A DNA stretch of 64,000 bases from Planotetraspora sp. A-T 1434 (GTDB taxonomy: Bacteria > Actinomycetota > Actinomycetes > Streptosporangiales > Streptosporangiaceae). The notes under the pieces were generated by a model. That model saw nothing but the letters and a program-made list of their open reading frames with translations, was not told where the DNA came from and did not search any database. The stretch is taken from assembly GCF_025420585.1 (NCBI RefSeq), contig NZ_JAOEGB010000009.1:186001-250000 (forward strand), in the 5' to 3' direction. This document shows positions 49,959 to 57,939 of this stretch, piece after piece. Position 1 is the stretch's first letter, and each line of letters begins with the position of its first letter. The position numbers and the translations under genes are program-made.

Positions 49959-51651
49959 ACAGCGCCCGCTTGGCGGCCTTGCCCACCTGCCTGTCCGGGT
50001 GGGCGTCGCCGACCGCCTCCAGCAGCTCCTCCAGATGCGGGTGAGGGACCTTCCAGATCACGTCGAGGAGCTCGATGAGCCGCTGGGCGGGCCCGATGTC
50101 GTCCAGGCTGCTCACGAACTCGGGCCGTCCCAGACCGGCCGAGATGGTCCACATGTCGAGGATCAGCCAGTGGGTGTCCGCCTGGGTCGGCTCGGGGGCG
50201 TCCTCGACGTCGAGCTGGGTCAGGTGGGTCGCGGCGTACGGCCGGAGCGACGGCTCCTTGAGCGCCTCCAGCCAGGCCGGTATGGCGACCTCGCCGAGTG
50301 AGCCCACGAGACTGGCGGCCTGGACCCGGACGAGGGCGTCGGCCTCGTCCTCCGCGGCGGCCGCCAGCAGCTCGGAGGCGGCCTGAGCGGGCTCCCGGAG
50401 GGCCAGCCACGCGGCGAACTCGGCGTCGGCCTCCTCCTCGGACATGTCGGCGCTGAACGACAACAGGTCGAGGGCCGTCATGGCGTCGATGGCGGGACGC
50501 GCGTCGACCTCGATGTCCGCGTCGTCCACGAGGTGCACGACGCCCTCGGTGCCGAGCGGCGTCAGCGTCACGACCCCGCCCTCAGCGCCGTCCTCGACCG
50601 TGACCATGCCGTAGCCGGTCAGCCAGGCGAGGACGGGCGCGAGCGGGTCGCCGGCGGCGGACCAGGCGTCCGGACCGAGGTCGTCGTACTCGGCCACGGC
50701 CTCGGCCAGCTCGTCCCGGAGCTCGGCCAGCGACCGGGAGCCGCCGTTGACGAGGACCCGGGCCAGCAGGGCTCGAGTCAGCCCGGACAGCGCCAGCGTC
50801 AAATCGTCGTCGTCGAGCTCGGGGTCGCCGTAGTCGATCGAGTGGAGGCCGAGCATCCAGGCGTCCAGCACATCCTCGTCGTCCTCGAACGGCCAGGCGG
50901 CGGTGTCGGAGTCGACGCTGACCGTGTCGTCGCCGTCGGGGGCGAGGAACTCCAGGTCGATGGCGAGGTTCCAGATGTTCCACAGGGCCTGCGGCTCGGA
51001 CAGCCCGAGGGCCGTGACGGCCTCCCGCACCGCTTCGTCGGACAGGAGCGTCTCCTCGCCGACCTTGCGGCCGGTGCCGACCCAGAGGGCCAGGTCGCGG
51101 GCCTGGGCGATGAGGGGGGCCTGGCGGGCCGCCTCGGCGAGCTCGACGTCCGGCCGGAGCCGGATTGTCGGGAGGTCGGCGATCTCGTCGGCGAACGGCT
51201 CGAAGTCGCCGAGGCTCTCGTCCTCGTCGCCCTCTTCGAGCTCGTCCTCCTCCTCGTCCCAGTCCCGCTCGGCGATGGCGTCCTCCATCGCGTCGACGAA
51301 GTCGTCCTCCACCTCGTCCAGCTCCGCGAGGAGCGTGTCCAGCGAGTCGGAGCCGGGCGTCAGCCGGCCCGTCGAGGACAGGAAGGTCAGGTACGACCGG
51401 AGCGCCGGCACCATGCCGTCGGCGGCGGCGTCGGGGTCCTCGACAACCTGAGGCATGCGTTCGAGCAACACAGTGCGCAGATCGCCACGCTTCCACAACC
51501 CGACGTCGTCGCGGACGATCAACCGGTGCCACAGGACGGCCGGCCCCACGAGGTCGGGATCACTGCCGGGTGCGTTGGCGGGCGCCCAGAGGATGAATTC
51601 TTGGAGCAGGGGACGCAGTTCAGCGGCGGCTGCCTCAATGCGATCTGTCAC
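49936..51651 (-). CDS. Large acidic protein with HEAT-like C-terminus, unknown function
   Basis: 571 aa, strongly acidic in the middle (EEEDELEEGDEDE and DDEDVLDAW), soluble, no signal peptide. The last ~150 residues look like short alpha-helical HEAT-type repeats (DEADALVRVQAASLVGSLGEVAIPAWLEALKEP). The N-terminal part (LLQEFILWAPANAPGSDPDLVGPAVLWHRLIV) is helical and has the look of a conserved actinobacterial family, but I cannot name one. ATG 51651. It stands alone between the thioesterase and ndgR. A scaffolding role is only a guess from the HEAT-like tail. Confidence 0.75.
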   Translation of the reverse strand: MTDRIEAAAAELRPLLQEFILWAPANAPGSDPDLVGPAVLWHRLIVRDDVGLWKRGDLRTVLLERMPQVVEDPDAAADGMVPALRSYLTFLSSTGRLTPGSDSLDTLLAELDEVEDDFVDAMEDAIAERDWDEEEDELEEGDEDESLGDFEPFADEIADLPTIRLRPDVELAEAARQAPLIAQARDLALWVGTGRKVGEETLLSDEAVREAVTALGLSEPQALWNIWNLAIDLEFLAPDGDDTVSVDSDTAAWPFEDDEDVLDAWMLGLHSIDYGDPELDDDDLTLALSGLTRALLARVLVNGGSRSLAELRDELAEAVAEYDDLGPDAWSAAGDPLAPVLAWLTGYGMVTVEDGAEGGVVTLTPLGTEGVVHLVDDADIEVDARPAIDAMTALDLLSFSADMSEEEADAEFAAWLALREPAQAASELLAAAAEDEADALVRVQAASLVGSLGEVAIPAWLEALKEPSLRPYAATHLTQLDVEDAPEPTQADTHWLILDMWTISAGLGRPEFVSSLDDIGPAQRLIELLDVIWKVPHPHLEELLEAVGDAHPDRQVGKAAKRALFKARSRK

Positions 51652-51687
51652 CCCGCCAGCCTAGGGCTAACGGCGGCCGCTCTCTAA

Positions 51688-52404
51688 TCAGTTAGCCCGC
51701 CGCATCGCCTCTGTGATCCTTTCGGCGGCGGACACGACGGGGGCGGCGTGCATGCGGCCCGGGGTCCGGGTGAGGCGTTCGATCGGCCCGGAGACGGAGA
51801 CGGCGGCGATGACCTTGCCGCCGATGCCGCGGATCGGGGCGGAGACGCTGGCCACGCCCTGCTCGCGCTCTCCGATGCTGTGGGCCCAGCCGCGCCTGCG
51901 CACGCTGGCGAGGGTGGCGGCGGTGAACTTGGCGCCCCGCAGGCCCCTGTGCAGCCGGTCGGGCTCCTCCCAGGCGAGCAGGATCTGCGCCGCCGACCCC
52001 GCAGTCATGGGGAGGGCCGCTCCCACGGGCACGGTGTCCCGCAGGCCGCTGGCACGCTCGGCGGCGGCCACGCAGACGCGCTCGTCGCCCTGGCGGCGGT
52101 AGAGCTGGGCGCTCTCCCCGGTGAGGTCGCGGAGCTGGGTGAGCACCGGCCCGGCGACCGCCAGCAGCCGGTCCTCACCGGCCGCGGTGGACAACTCGGA
52201 CAGCCGGGGGCCCAGAATGAAACGTCCCTGCGTGTCGCGGGAGACGATGCGGTGATGCTCAAGCGCGACCGCGAGCCTGTGCGCCGTGGGCCTGGCGAGG
52301 CCGGTCGCCTGGACGAGTTGTGCCAGGGAAGCGGGGCCCGCCTCCAAAGCGTTGAGTACGAGAACTGCCTTGTCGAGTACTCCGACCCCGCTAGAGTTGT
52401 CCAT
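51688..52404 (-). CDS. ndgR: IclR-family regulator of leucine/BCAA genes (NdgR)
   Basis: 238 aa from ATG 52404 (MDNSSGVGVLDKAVLVLNALEAGPASLAQLVQATGLARPT). A winged-helix IclR N-terminus (1-70) and an effector domain (about 80-238) with the LRDTVPVGAALPMTAGSAAQILLAW pocket segment. Position, divergent from leuCD, and sequence style match NdgR/LtbR of streptomycetes and corynebacteria, which control leuCD and other amino-acid genes. The intergenic gap carries duplicated 26-bp boxes, one at its own start and one before leuC. A start at 52458 would add residues encoded within the operator and is unlikely. Confidence 0.9.
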   Translation of the reverse strand: MDNSSGVGVLDKAVLVLNALEAGPASLAQLVQATGLARPTAHRLAVALEHHRIVSRDTQGRFILGPRLSELSTAAGEDRLLAVAGPVLTQLRDLTGESAQLYRRQGDERVCVAAAERASGLRDTVPVGAALPMTAGSAAQILLAWEEPDRLHRGLRGAKFTAATLASVRRRGWAHSIGEREQGVASVSAPIRGIGGKVIAAVSVSGPIERLTRTPGRMHAAPVVSAAERITEAMRRAN

Positions 52405-52493
52405 ACCCCGATACTGCCGTCTCGCTATCCGAGATGCAAACGCGATATCGGGATTCACCCGATAGAGTGTCCATATCCCGATATTCCCGTCTC
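52398..52493. promoter_or_regulatory. ndgR-leuC divergent control region with duplicated boxes
   Basis: Two direct copies of a 26-base box lie at 52398-52423 and 52468-52493, 70 bases apart and 23/26 identical; both begin TGTCCATA, contain CCCGATA and end CCGTCTC. Between them is an inverted repeat TATCGGG-ATTCA-CCCGATA (52446-52464). The first box covers the ndgR start codon; the second lies about 50 bases before leuC. They are the obvious candidates for NdgR binding, allowing autoregulation and control of leuCD. Confidence 0.7.
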
Positions 52494-52539
52494 ATCATAA
52501 GAGACGTCCGGGGGTTCGAACGCAAGGAGGCGTCACACC

Positions 52540-53925
52540 ATGGGTCGCACACTGGCCGAGAAGGTCTGGGAGCAGCACGTCGTCCGCCGTGCCGAGGGTG
52601 AGCCCGACCTGCTCTACATCGACCTGCACCTCATCCACGAGGTGACCAGCCCGCAGGCGTTCGATGGTCTGCGTCTCAGCGGCCGGACGGTGCGCCGCCC
52701 CGAGCTCACCATCGCCACCGAGGACCACAACGTCCCGACCGTGCTCGGCCCGATCTCGGACCCGGTCTCGCGGACCCAGGTGGAGACGCTGCGGAAGAAC
52801 ACCGCCGAATTCGGGATCCGGCTGCACCCGATGGGCGACGCCGGTCAGGGGGTCGTGCACATCATCGGCCCGCAGTTCGGCCTGACGCAGCCCGGCATGA
52901 CGATCGTCTGCGGCGACTCCCACACCTCCACGCACGGCGCCTTCGGCGGCATCGCGTTCGGCATCGGCACCTCCGAGGTCGAGCACGTGCTGGCGACCCA
53001 GACGCTGCCCGCCTACCGGCCCAAGACGATGGCCATCGAGGTCAAGGGCGAGTTGCCGGTCGGCGTGACGGCCAAGGACCTGATCCTCGCCATCATCGCC
53101 AAGATCGGCACGGGCGGCGGCCAGGGCTACATCGTCGAGTACCGCGGCGAGGCCGTCCGCAAGCTCTCCATGGAGGGCCGGATGACGATCTGCAACATGT
53201 CGATCGAGGCCGGTGCCAGGGCGGGAATGATCGCGCCGGACGAGACGACGTTCGAATACCTCCGCGGGCGGCCCCACGCGCCGGCCGGAGCCGCGTGGGA
53301 CGAGGCCGTCGCCTACTGGAAGACCCTTCGCACCGACGACGACGCCGAGTTCGACAAGGTCGTGGAGATCGACGCCTCGACGCTGACGCCGTTCGTGACC
53401 TGGGGCACGAACCCGGGCCAGGGCGCTCCGCTCGGCTCCGCCGTACCGTCCCCGGAGGACTTCGCGGACCCCGTGCAGCGGTCGGCGGCCGAGCGGGCCC
53501 TGGAGTACATGGGCCTGACGGCGGGCACGCCGCTGCGGGACGTCCAGGTGGACACCGTCTTCGTCGGCTCCTGCACCAACGGCCGCCTCGAGGACCTGCG
53601 CGCCGCCGCCGACGTCCTGCGCGGCCGTACGGTCGTCACGCGCACGCTGATCGTCCCCGGCTCGATGCAGGTCAAGAAGGCCGCCGAGGAGGAGGGCCTG
53701 GACCAGGTGTTCAAGGCCGCCGGAGCGGAGTGGCGCGAGGCCGGCTGCTCGATGTGCCTGGGCATGAACCCGGACACGCTCAAGCCGGGCGAGCGCAGCG
53801 CCTCGACCTCCAACCGCAACTTCGAGGGCCGCCAGGGCAAGGGTGGCCGCACCCACCTGGTGTCGCCGCAGGTCGCCGCCGCGACCGCCGTCACCGGCCG
53901 GCTCACCGCGCCCGCCGACCTCTGA
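52540..53925 (+). CDS. leuC: 3-isopropylmalate dehydratase large subunit
   Basis: 461 aa. The [4Fe-4S] aconitase-family subunit that isomerises 2- to 3-isopropylmalate with LeuD. Cluster ligands are visible: Cys in [11 protein letters not shown] and the pair in [11 protein letters not shown]. Other markers: [34 protein letters not shown] and [25 protein letters not shown] 52540 follows AAGGAGG. It is the first gene of leuC-leuD, transcribed away from ndgR. Confidence 0.97.
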   Translation: MGRTLAEKVWEQHVVRRAEGEPDLLYIDLHLIHEVTSPQAFDGLRLSGRTVRRPELTIATEDHNVPTVLGPISDPVSRTQVETLRKNTAEFGIRLHPMGDAGQGVVHIIGPQFGLTQPGMTIVCGDSHTSTHGAFGGIAFGIGTSEVEHVLATQTLPAYRPKTMAIEVKGELPVGVTAKDLILAIIAKIGTGGGQGYIVEYRGEAVRKLSMEGRMTICNMSIEAGARAGMIAPDETTFEYLRGRPHAPAGAAWDEAVAYWKTLRTDDDAEFDKVVEIDASTLTPFVTWGTNPGQGAPLGSAVPSPEDFADPVQRSAAERALEYMGLTAGTPLRDVQVDTVFVGSCTNGRLEDLRAAADVLRGRTVVTRTLIVPGSMQVKKAAEEEGLDQVFKAAGAEWREAGCSMCLGMNPDTLKPGERSASTSNRNFEGRQGKGGRTHLVSPQVAAATAVTGRLTAPADL

Positions 53926-53957
53926 CCCGGCCGTTCCGTCCCTAGGAAAGATCAATC

Positions 53958-54545
53958 ATGGATGCCTTCACCACCCACACCGGCCGGGCCGTGCCGCTGC
54001 GCCGCAGCAACGTCGACACCGACCAGATCATCCCGGCCGTCTGGCTCAAGCAGGTCAGCCGTACCGGCTTCGAGAAGGGCCTGTTCGCCGCCTGGCGGGA
54101 GGACCCGTCCTTCGTCCTGAACGACCCGGCCTACGCCGGCGCGTCGATCCTCGTCTCGGGGCCGGACTTCGGCACCGGGTCCTCCCGGGAGCACGCGGTC
54201 TGGGCGCTCCAGCAGTACGGCTTCCGCGTCGTGATCTCCTCCCGGTTCGGCGACATCTTCCGGAACAACTCCACCAAGATGGGCCTGCTGCCGGTCGTGC
54301 TGCCCGAGGAGGTCGTCGAGCGTCTCCAGGCCGAGGTCGAGGCCGACCCGGCCAAGGAGATCACCGTCGATCTGGACGCCAAGGAGGTCCGTTTCGGCGA
54401 CGTGGCCGTGCCGTTCGAGATTGACGACTACACACGGTGGCGGCTCATTGAGGGCCTGGACGACATCGGCCTGACCCTGCGTCACGCCGATGACATCCAG
54501 GAGTACGAGAATGGACGGCAGCCATGGCTGCCGACGACCGTCTGA
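53958..54545 (+). CDS. leuD: 3-isopropylmalate dehydratase small subunit
   Basis: 195 aa. Partner of LeuC that supplies the swivelling domain. Landmarks: [66 protein letters not shown] and the C-terminal [21 protein letters not shown]. It lies 32 bases after leuC and overlaps the next small gene by 22 bp. The pairing is universal in actinobacteria. Confidence 0.96.
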   Translation: MDAFTTHTGRAVPLRRSNVDTDQIIPAVWLKQVSRTGFEKGLFAAWREDPSFVLNDPAYAGASILVSGPDFGTGSSREHAVWALQQYGFRVVISSRFGDIFRNNSTKMGLLPVVLPEEVVERLQAEVEADPAKEITVDLDAKEVRFGDVAVPFEIDDYTRWRLIEGLDDIGLTLRHADDIQEYENGRQPWLPTTV

Positions 54546-54784
54546 ACGATCTTCAGAGTCCGGATGACCTGCTGGCGCGGCGACTGCGTGATGCGCATCG
54601 CCGCGTCAGGGCGTTAGCCTTACCACAGGAGGACCGGGCACGCCTGACGCGTCGGCTGCTCGCAATCTGTGACGTGGCAAAACGGGACATAGCCCATGCG
54701 GCCGCCCGGCTGGACGCCTTCATCGCCTACCTGGACGGCACATTCGACACGCCGAGCAGGCGAAACATGCCCCCCGGTGATTGA
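54524..54784 (+). CDS. Small helical protein of unknown function downstream of leuD
   Basis: 86 aa, all helical and Arg/Ala/Asp-rich ([57 protein letters not shown]). No signal peptide, cysteine motif or known domain seen. It overlaps leuD by 22 bp and lies 50 bases before hupB, so it is probably translated from the leuCD message. Codon use is normal for the genome. I do not recognise the family, though small helical proteins between leuD and hup seem to be common in actinobacteria. Confidence 0.7.
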   Translation: MAADDRLNDLQSPDDLLARRLRDAHRRVRALALPQEDRARLTRRLLAICDVAKRDIAHAAARLDAFIAYLDGTFDTPSRRNMPPGD

Positions 54785-54834
54785 GTCCCGCGCCCTCGTC
54801 CCCTAATTTCAAGCGCGTAAGGGGGAGGAACCAA

Positions 54835-55134
54835 ATGAACAAGAAGGAACTCGTCGACGCGATCGCTGACCGCGTCGGTGACAGGAAGACGGCCACCGAG
54901 GCGGTCAACGCGGTGCTCGACGCCATTCAGAACGCCGTCGCCAGTGGTGACAAGGTCTCGATCACCGGCTTCGGCGCCTTTGAGATGGTGCACAAGCCCG
55001 CCCGTACGGCTCGCAACCCCTCGACCGGCGACCCGATCAAGGTGGCGGAGAGCTGGGCCCCGAAGTTCCGCCCGGGCGCCGATTTCAGGGACCAGGTGAA
55101 CGCCGGAGGGAAGGCGTCCGCCAAGAAGAAGTAG
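54835..55134 (+). CDS. hup: HU-family nucleoid DNA-binding protein
   Basis: 99 aa from ATG 54835, which has GGGAGGA six bases upstream. The HU fold is complete: MNKKELVDAIADRVGDRKTATEAVNAVLDAI, then ITGFGAFEMVHKPARTARNPSTGDPIKV (the DNA-intercalating arm with Arg-Asn-Pro), and a short Lys-rich tail (SAKKK). This is the short, HupA-like actinobacterial type, lacking the long Lys/Ala-rich tail of HupB/HupS. The upstream in-frame start at 54781 is rejected for lack of a ribosome-binding site. Followed by a strong terminator. Confidence 0.94.
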   Translation: MNKKELVDAIADRVGDRKTATEAVNAVLDAIQNAVASGDKVSITGFGAFEMVHKPARTARNPSTGDPIKVAESWAPKFRPGADFRDQVNAGGKASAKKK

Positions 55135-55152
55135 GCGGCCAATCAGAGCCAT

Positions 55153-55192
55153 GAACGGCGTCCGGTCTCGACCGGGCGCCGTTCGTCATTTC
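55153..55192 (+). terminator. hup terminator
   Basis: GAACGGCGTCCGGT (55153-55166) and ACCGGGCGCCGTTC (55171-55184) pair over 14 bp with one wobble across CTCG, then GTCATTTCC. It lies 18 bases after the HU stop. 55193-55344 holds only short GC-rich repeats such as CAGGCTGTGCGGTAGCCCAGGCTG. Confidence 0.85.
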
Positions 55193-55344
55193 CGCCCGCC
55201 GATCAGGCGGGTGAGCCCGGGGCCGCCGGGCGCGCTGGGCTGTCGAGCGCGTGAGCCCGGCGCGTCAGGCGGGAGCCTCCTGGCCCGGAGCGCGGTAGCC
55301 CAGGCTGTGCGGTAGCCCAGGCTGCGCGGTGCCTCGGTCCGGCG

Positions 55345-55557
55345 TCAGGCGCCTGTCTGGGGAAGCGGGAACGTGGAGAGCGTGACGTAGGTGACGCGCC
55401 CTCCGGCCATGACGATGTTGACGCGCTGGCCCGAGCGCAGGTGCCGCAGCGGCCCGGCGTCGAAGGCGCCGGCGTCGAACGGGATCTCCGTCCCGTCGTC
55501 GAGGAACACCGAGCCCGAGCGGGTCTCGCCGTCGAAGGTCTTCACCGTCGCCTGCAC
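55345..55557 (-). CDS. Small OB-fold (cold-shock-like) protein
   Basis: 70 aa from GTG 55557: MQATVKTFDGETRSGSVFLDDGTEIPFDAGAFDAG, then LRSGQRVNIVMAGGRVTYVTL. The pattern (variable strand, G-x-V-x-L-D-D-G, F-D, L-R-x-G-Q-R-V) matches a conserved actinobacterial family related to cold-shock domains but without the aromatic RNP1/RNP2 motifs (KGFGFI). Nucleic-acid binding is possible, not shown. Convergent with hup. Confidence 0.75.
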   Translation of the reverse strand: MQATVKTFDGETRSGSVFLDDGTEIPFDAGAFDAGPLRHLRSGQRVNIVMAGGRVTYVTLSTFPLPQTGA

Positions 55558-55709
55558 GCGGCCAGCCTAACTCGCGGCGACTCTCTGCCCTCTCCCTCAG
55601 CCCCCTCCATAAGCCCGCTCCATAAGCCCGCTCCATGAGCCTCCCGGACGCCTCCCGGCTATGGATATGCCTTTGACCGGAGAAACCATGACTGGAATGA
55701 TGACGCGGC

Positions 55710-56933
55710 ATGACTGTCGGGGAGCGGGCGCGCAACCTGTGGCGGGCGCGGTCGTTCCGGCGGTACGCGGGCGCCGACGCGATCAGCAAGCTCGGCAGCC
55801 AGGTCACTCTGGTCGCCCTGCCGCTGACGGCGGCGATCACGCTGCGCGCCAGTCCTTTCCAGGTGGGGCTGCTCACCGCCGCCGAGATGGTGGCGTTCCT
55901 GCTGATCGGCCTGCCGGCGGGGGCCTGGGTCGACAGGATGCGGCGTCGGCCCATCCTCGTCGCCACCGACGCGATCCGGGCGGTGGCGCTGCTCTCCATC
56001 CCGGTCACGGCCCAGCTCGGCACGCTCTCCCTGCCTCAGCTGTACGGCGTGGCGCTGGTTAGCGGGGTCTGCACGGTCTTCTTCGACGTGGCGCACCAGA
56101 GCTACCTTCCGTCGATCGTGGACAAGGACGACCTGACGAGGGGACACGGCGTCCTGGCGGCCAACTTCTCGGTGGCGGAGCTGGCCGGCCCGGGTGTCGG
56201 GGGCTGGCTCGTCCAGCTTCTCAGCGCTCCGCTCGCGCTCCTGGCCGACGCGGCGAGCTATCTCGGCTCCGCCGTACTGCTCCTTGGCGTCCGGAGCGAG
56301 GAGCGGCGGGCGGAGGGGAGGGGGGTGAGCCTCCGGTCCGAGATCGCCGAGGGGCTGCGCTTCGTCACACGGCATCCGGTTCTCCGCGTGATCGCCCTCA
56401 CCGGCGCGCTGACGATGTTCTCCTTCGGTCTCTGGGCGGCCGCGGTTCCGCTCTTCCTGGTCCGCGAGCTCCGTGTGAGTCCCGGGGCGTACGGCATGCT
56501 GCTGTCGGCGGGTGCGCTGGGCGGCGTGGCGGGCGCGTGGCTCGCCCCGCGCGTCGCCAGGCGTTTCGGGGCCGGACGCACGATGTACGGCTCGGCGTCA
56601 ATTGCCACTTTGGCCTCGCTGCCGGTCGCGGCGACCGCCCCCGGCTGGCGATTGCTGATCTTTCCGGTCGCTCTTGCCGCGAGCGGTGTCGCGAGCACGA
56701 TCTTCGGCGTCACGCAGGGGGCCTACCGCCAGTCGATCTGTCCCGAGCGCCTGCTCGGCCGACTGAGCGCCACCATGCGCTTCCTGATGTGGGGCGGCAC
56801 TCCCCTCGGTGGACTGCTGGGAGGCACACTCGGACAGGTGGCCGGGGTCCGGGTCGCCTTCTGGGCGGCCAGCGCCGGCTATGCCCTCGCCCACCTGCCG
56901 GTGGTGCTCTCCCCCCGGATTCGCGGGGTGTAG
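55710..56933 (+). CDS. MFS transporter (MFS_3, enterobactin-exporter-like)
   Basis: 407 aa with 11-12 hydrophobic helices. A typical MFS_3 start (NLWRARSFRRYAGADAISKLGSQVTLVALPLTAAITL), the helix 2-3 loop GAWVDRMRRRPIL (the G-x-x-x-D-R-x-x-R-R motif A), and DLTRGHGVLAANFSVAELAGPGVGGWLV. The family exports small molecules such as siderophores or antibiotics. It lies next to, but convergent with, the TetR gene, so co-regulation is uncertain. ATG 55710. Confidence 0.88.
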   Translation: MTVGERARNLWRARSFRRYAGADAISKLGSQVTLVALPLTAAITLRASPFQVGLLTAAEMVAFLLIGLPAGAWVDRMRRRPILVATDAIRAVALLSIPVTAQLGTLSLPQLYGVALVSGVCTVFFDVAHQSYLPSIVDKDDLTRGHGVLAANFSVAELAGPGVGGWLVQLLSAPLALLADAASYLGSAVLLLGVRSEERRAEGRGVSLRSEIAEGLRFVTRHPVLRVIALTGALTMFSFGLWAAAVPLFLVRELRVSPGAYGMLLSAGALGGVAGAWLAPRVARRFGAGRTMYGSASIATLASLPVAATAPGWRLLIFPVALAASGVASTIFGVTQGAYRQSICPERLLGRLSATMRFLMWGGTPLGGLLGGTLGQVAGVRVAFWAASAGYALAHLPVVLSPRIRGV

Positions 56934-56955
56934 GAGGTCGCGGCGGTGATGTGGG

Positions 56956-57726
56956 TCAGGTCTGTGGCTCCGCCGGTTTCTCTTGTTGCCCCGGGTGCCC
57001 CGGGTGCTCCGGCTTTTCGGCGTAGGAGGCGAGGCCGCGGATGATGATGTCGAGGCCCAGCTCGAACCGGTAGTCGTTCGACTCGTCCACCATCAGCTCG
57101 GCTATGGAGACGAGGTTCGGGAAGCGGTCCGGCGGGAGCGAGGAGAAGTACTTCTGGATCTCGTCCCGGATGGTCTCCCAGGACCCGGCGTCCATTTCCC
57201 GGTAGCGCTCCGCCCACATGCTCTCCTCCATGGTGAAGCCCTCCATGTAGGTCGAGAGCAGATCACCCGCGATCGCCATGACCGGGGCCGGCAGGCCGCC
57301 CGCCCGGAAGAGGGCGAGCAGCTTCTCCACGTGGGGGAGCAGCTCCGGCGTGAAGGGGACGTGGCCCATGGAGACCCTGGCCATGTCGCGATGGGCCAGC
57401 AGCCGCCGGCGGCCGGCTCGGGCGAAGTCCTTGACCTGGTCCTGCCAGTTCGCGGGGTCGGGCTCCGGCAGCTCGACGTCGTCGAACAGCGTGTTGTACA
57501 TCAGCTCCAGCAGCTCGTCCTTGTTGTTCACATGGACGTACAGCGCGGAGACGACGACGCCCAGCTCGGCGGCCACCTGGCGCATGCTCAGCCGCTCGTA
57601 GCCGTCCCTGTCGAGGACGACGAAGGCGGCGTCGACGATGCGGTCCCTCGTCAGGGGGACTCTGGTCGGCGCCGGACGCTTACGCGGACGCTCCCACGGC
57701 GGTGTGGGCATGTCCGGCTGACTCAC
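56956..57726 (-). CDS. TetR-family transcriptional repressor (TetR_C_1 class)
   Basis: 256 aa from GTG 57726, which has GGGAGG five bases upstream. The helix-turn-helix (about 25-75) is RDRIVDAAFVVLDRDGYERLSMRQVAAELGVVVSALYVHVNNKDELL. The C-terminal domain resembles that of TetR itself (VEKLLALFRAGGLP, YMEGFTMEE, FELGLDIIIRGL). A disordered Gly/Pro/Glu tail ends it. It is divergent from the 14-TM exporter at 57940, with two palindromic boxes between them: a classic drug-sensing repressor/efflux pair. A start at 57753 is possible but has no RBS. Confidence 0.92.
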   Translation of the reverse strand: MSQPDMPTPPWERPRKRPAPTRVPLTRDRIVDAAFVVLDRDGYERLSMRQVAAELGVVVSALYVHVNNKDELLELMYNTLFDDVELPEPDPANWQDQVKDFARAGRRRLLAHRDMARVSMGHVPFTPELLPHVEKLLALFRAGGLPAPVMAIAGDLLSTYMEGFTMEESMWAERYREMDAGSWETIRDEIQKYFSSLPPDRFPNLVSIAELMVDESNDYRFELGLDIIIRGLASYAEKPEHPGHPGQQEKPAEPQT

Positions 57727-57811
57727 GAGGACCTCCCACGCTATCCCGCTCACGCTTTCCGCTCATCGTAGTGAACGGCGCTCGGACCCAGAGAACGCCG
57801 CTCCTGTCTTG

Positions 57812-57921
57812 AGATATATCTTGTCGATCCCGGAGAGGCGATATATCTTGAGAACGCTGCACTTGTGACTGAACACTGCTCAATGATAGAACAGCGCTCG
57901 CATCCATGTGAACAGTGTTCA
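57812..57921. promoter_or_regulatory. Divergent tetR/MFS operators
   Basis: TGAACACTGCTCA (57870-57882) and TGAACA-G-TGTTCA (57909-57921) are two versions of one 13-bp palindrome. The second lies 19 bases before the MFS ATG. Two further direct copies of GATATATCTTG (57813-57823 and 57840-57850), each with a palindromic GATATATC, lie nearer the tetR start. The TGAACA boxes are the best TetR operator candidates. Confidence 0.65.
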
Positions 57922-57939
57922 TAGAACCCAGGAGGACTG

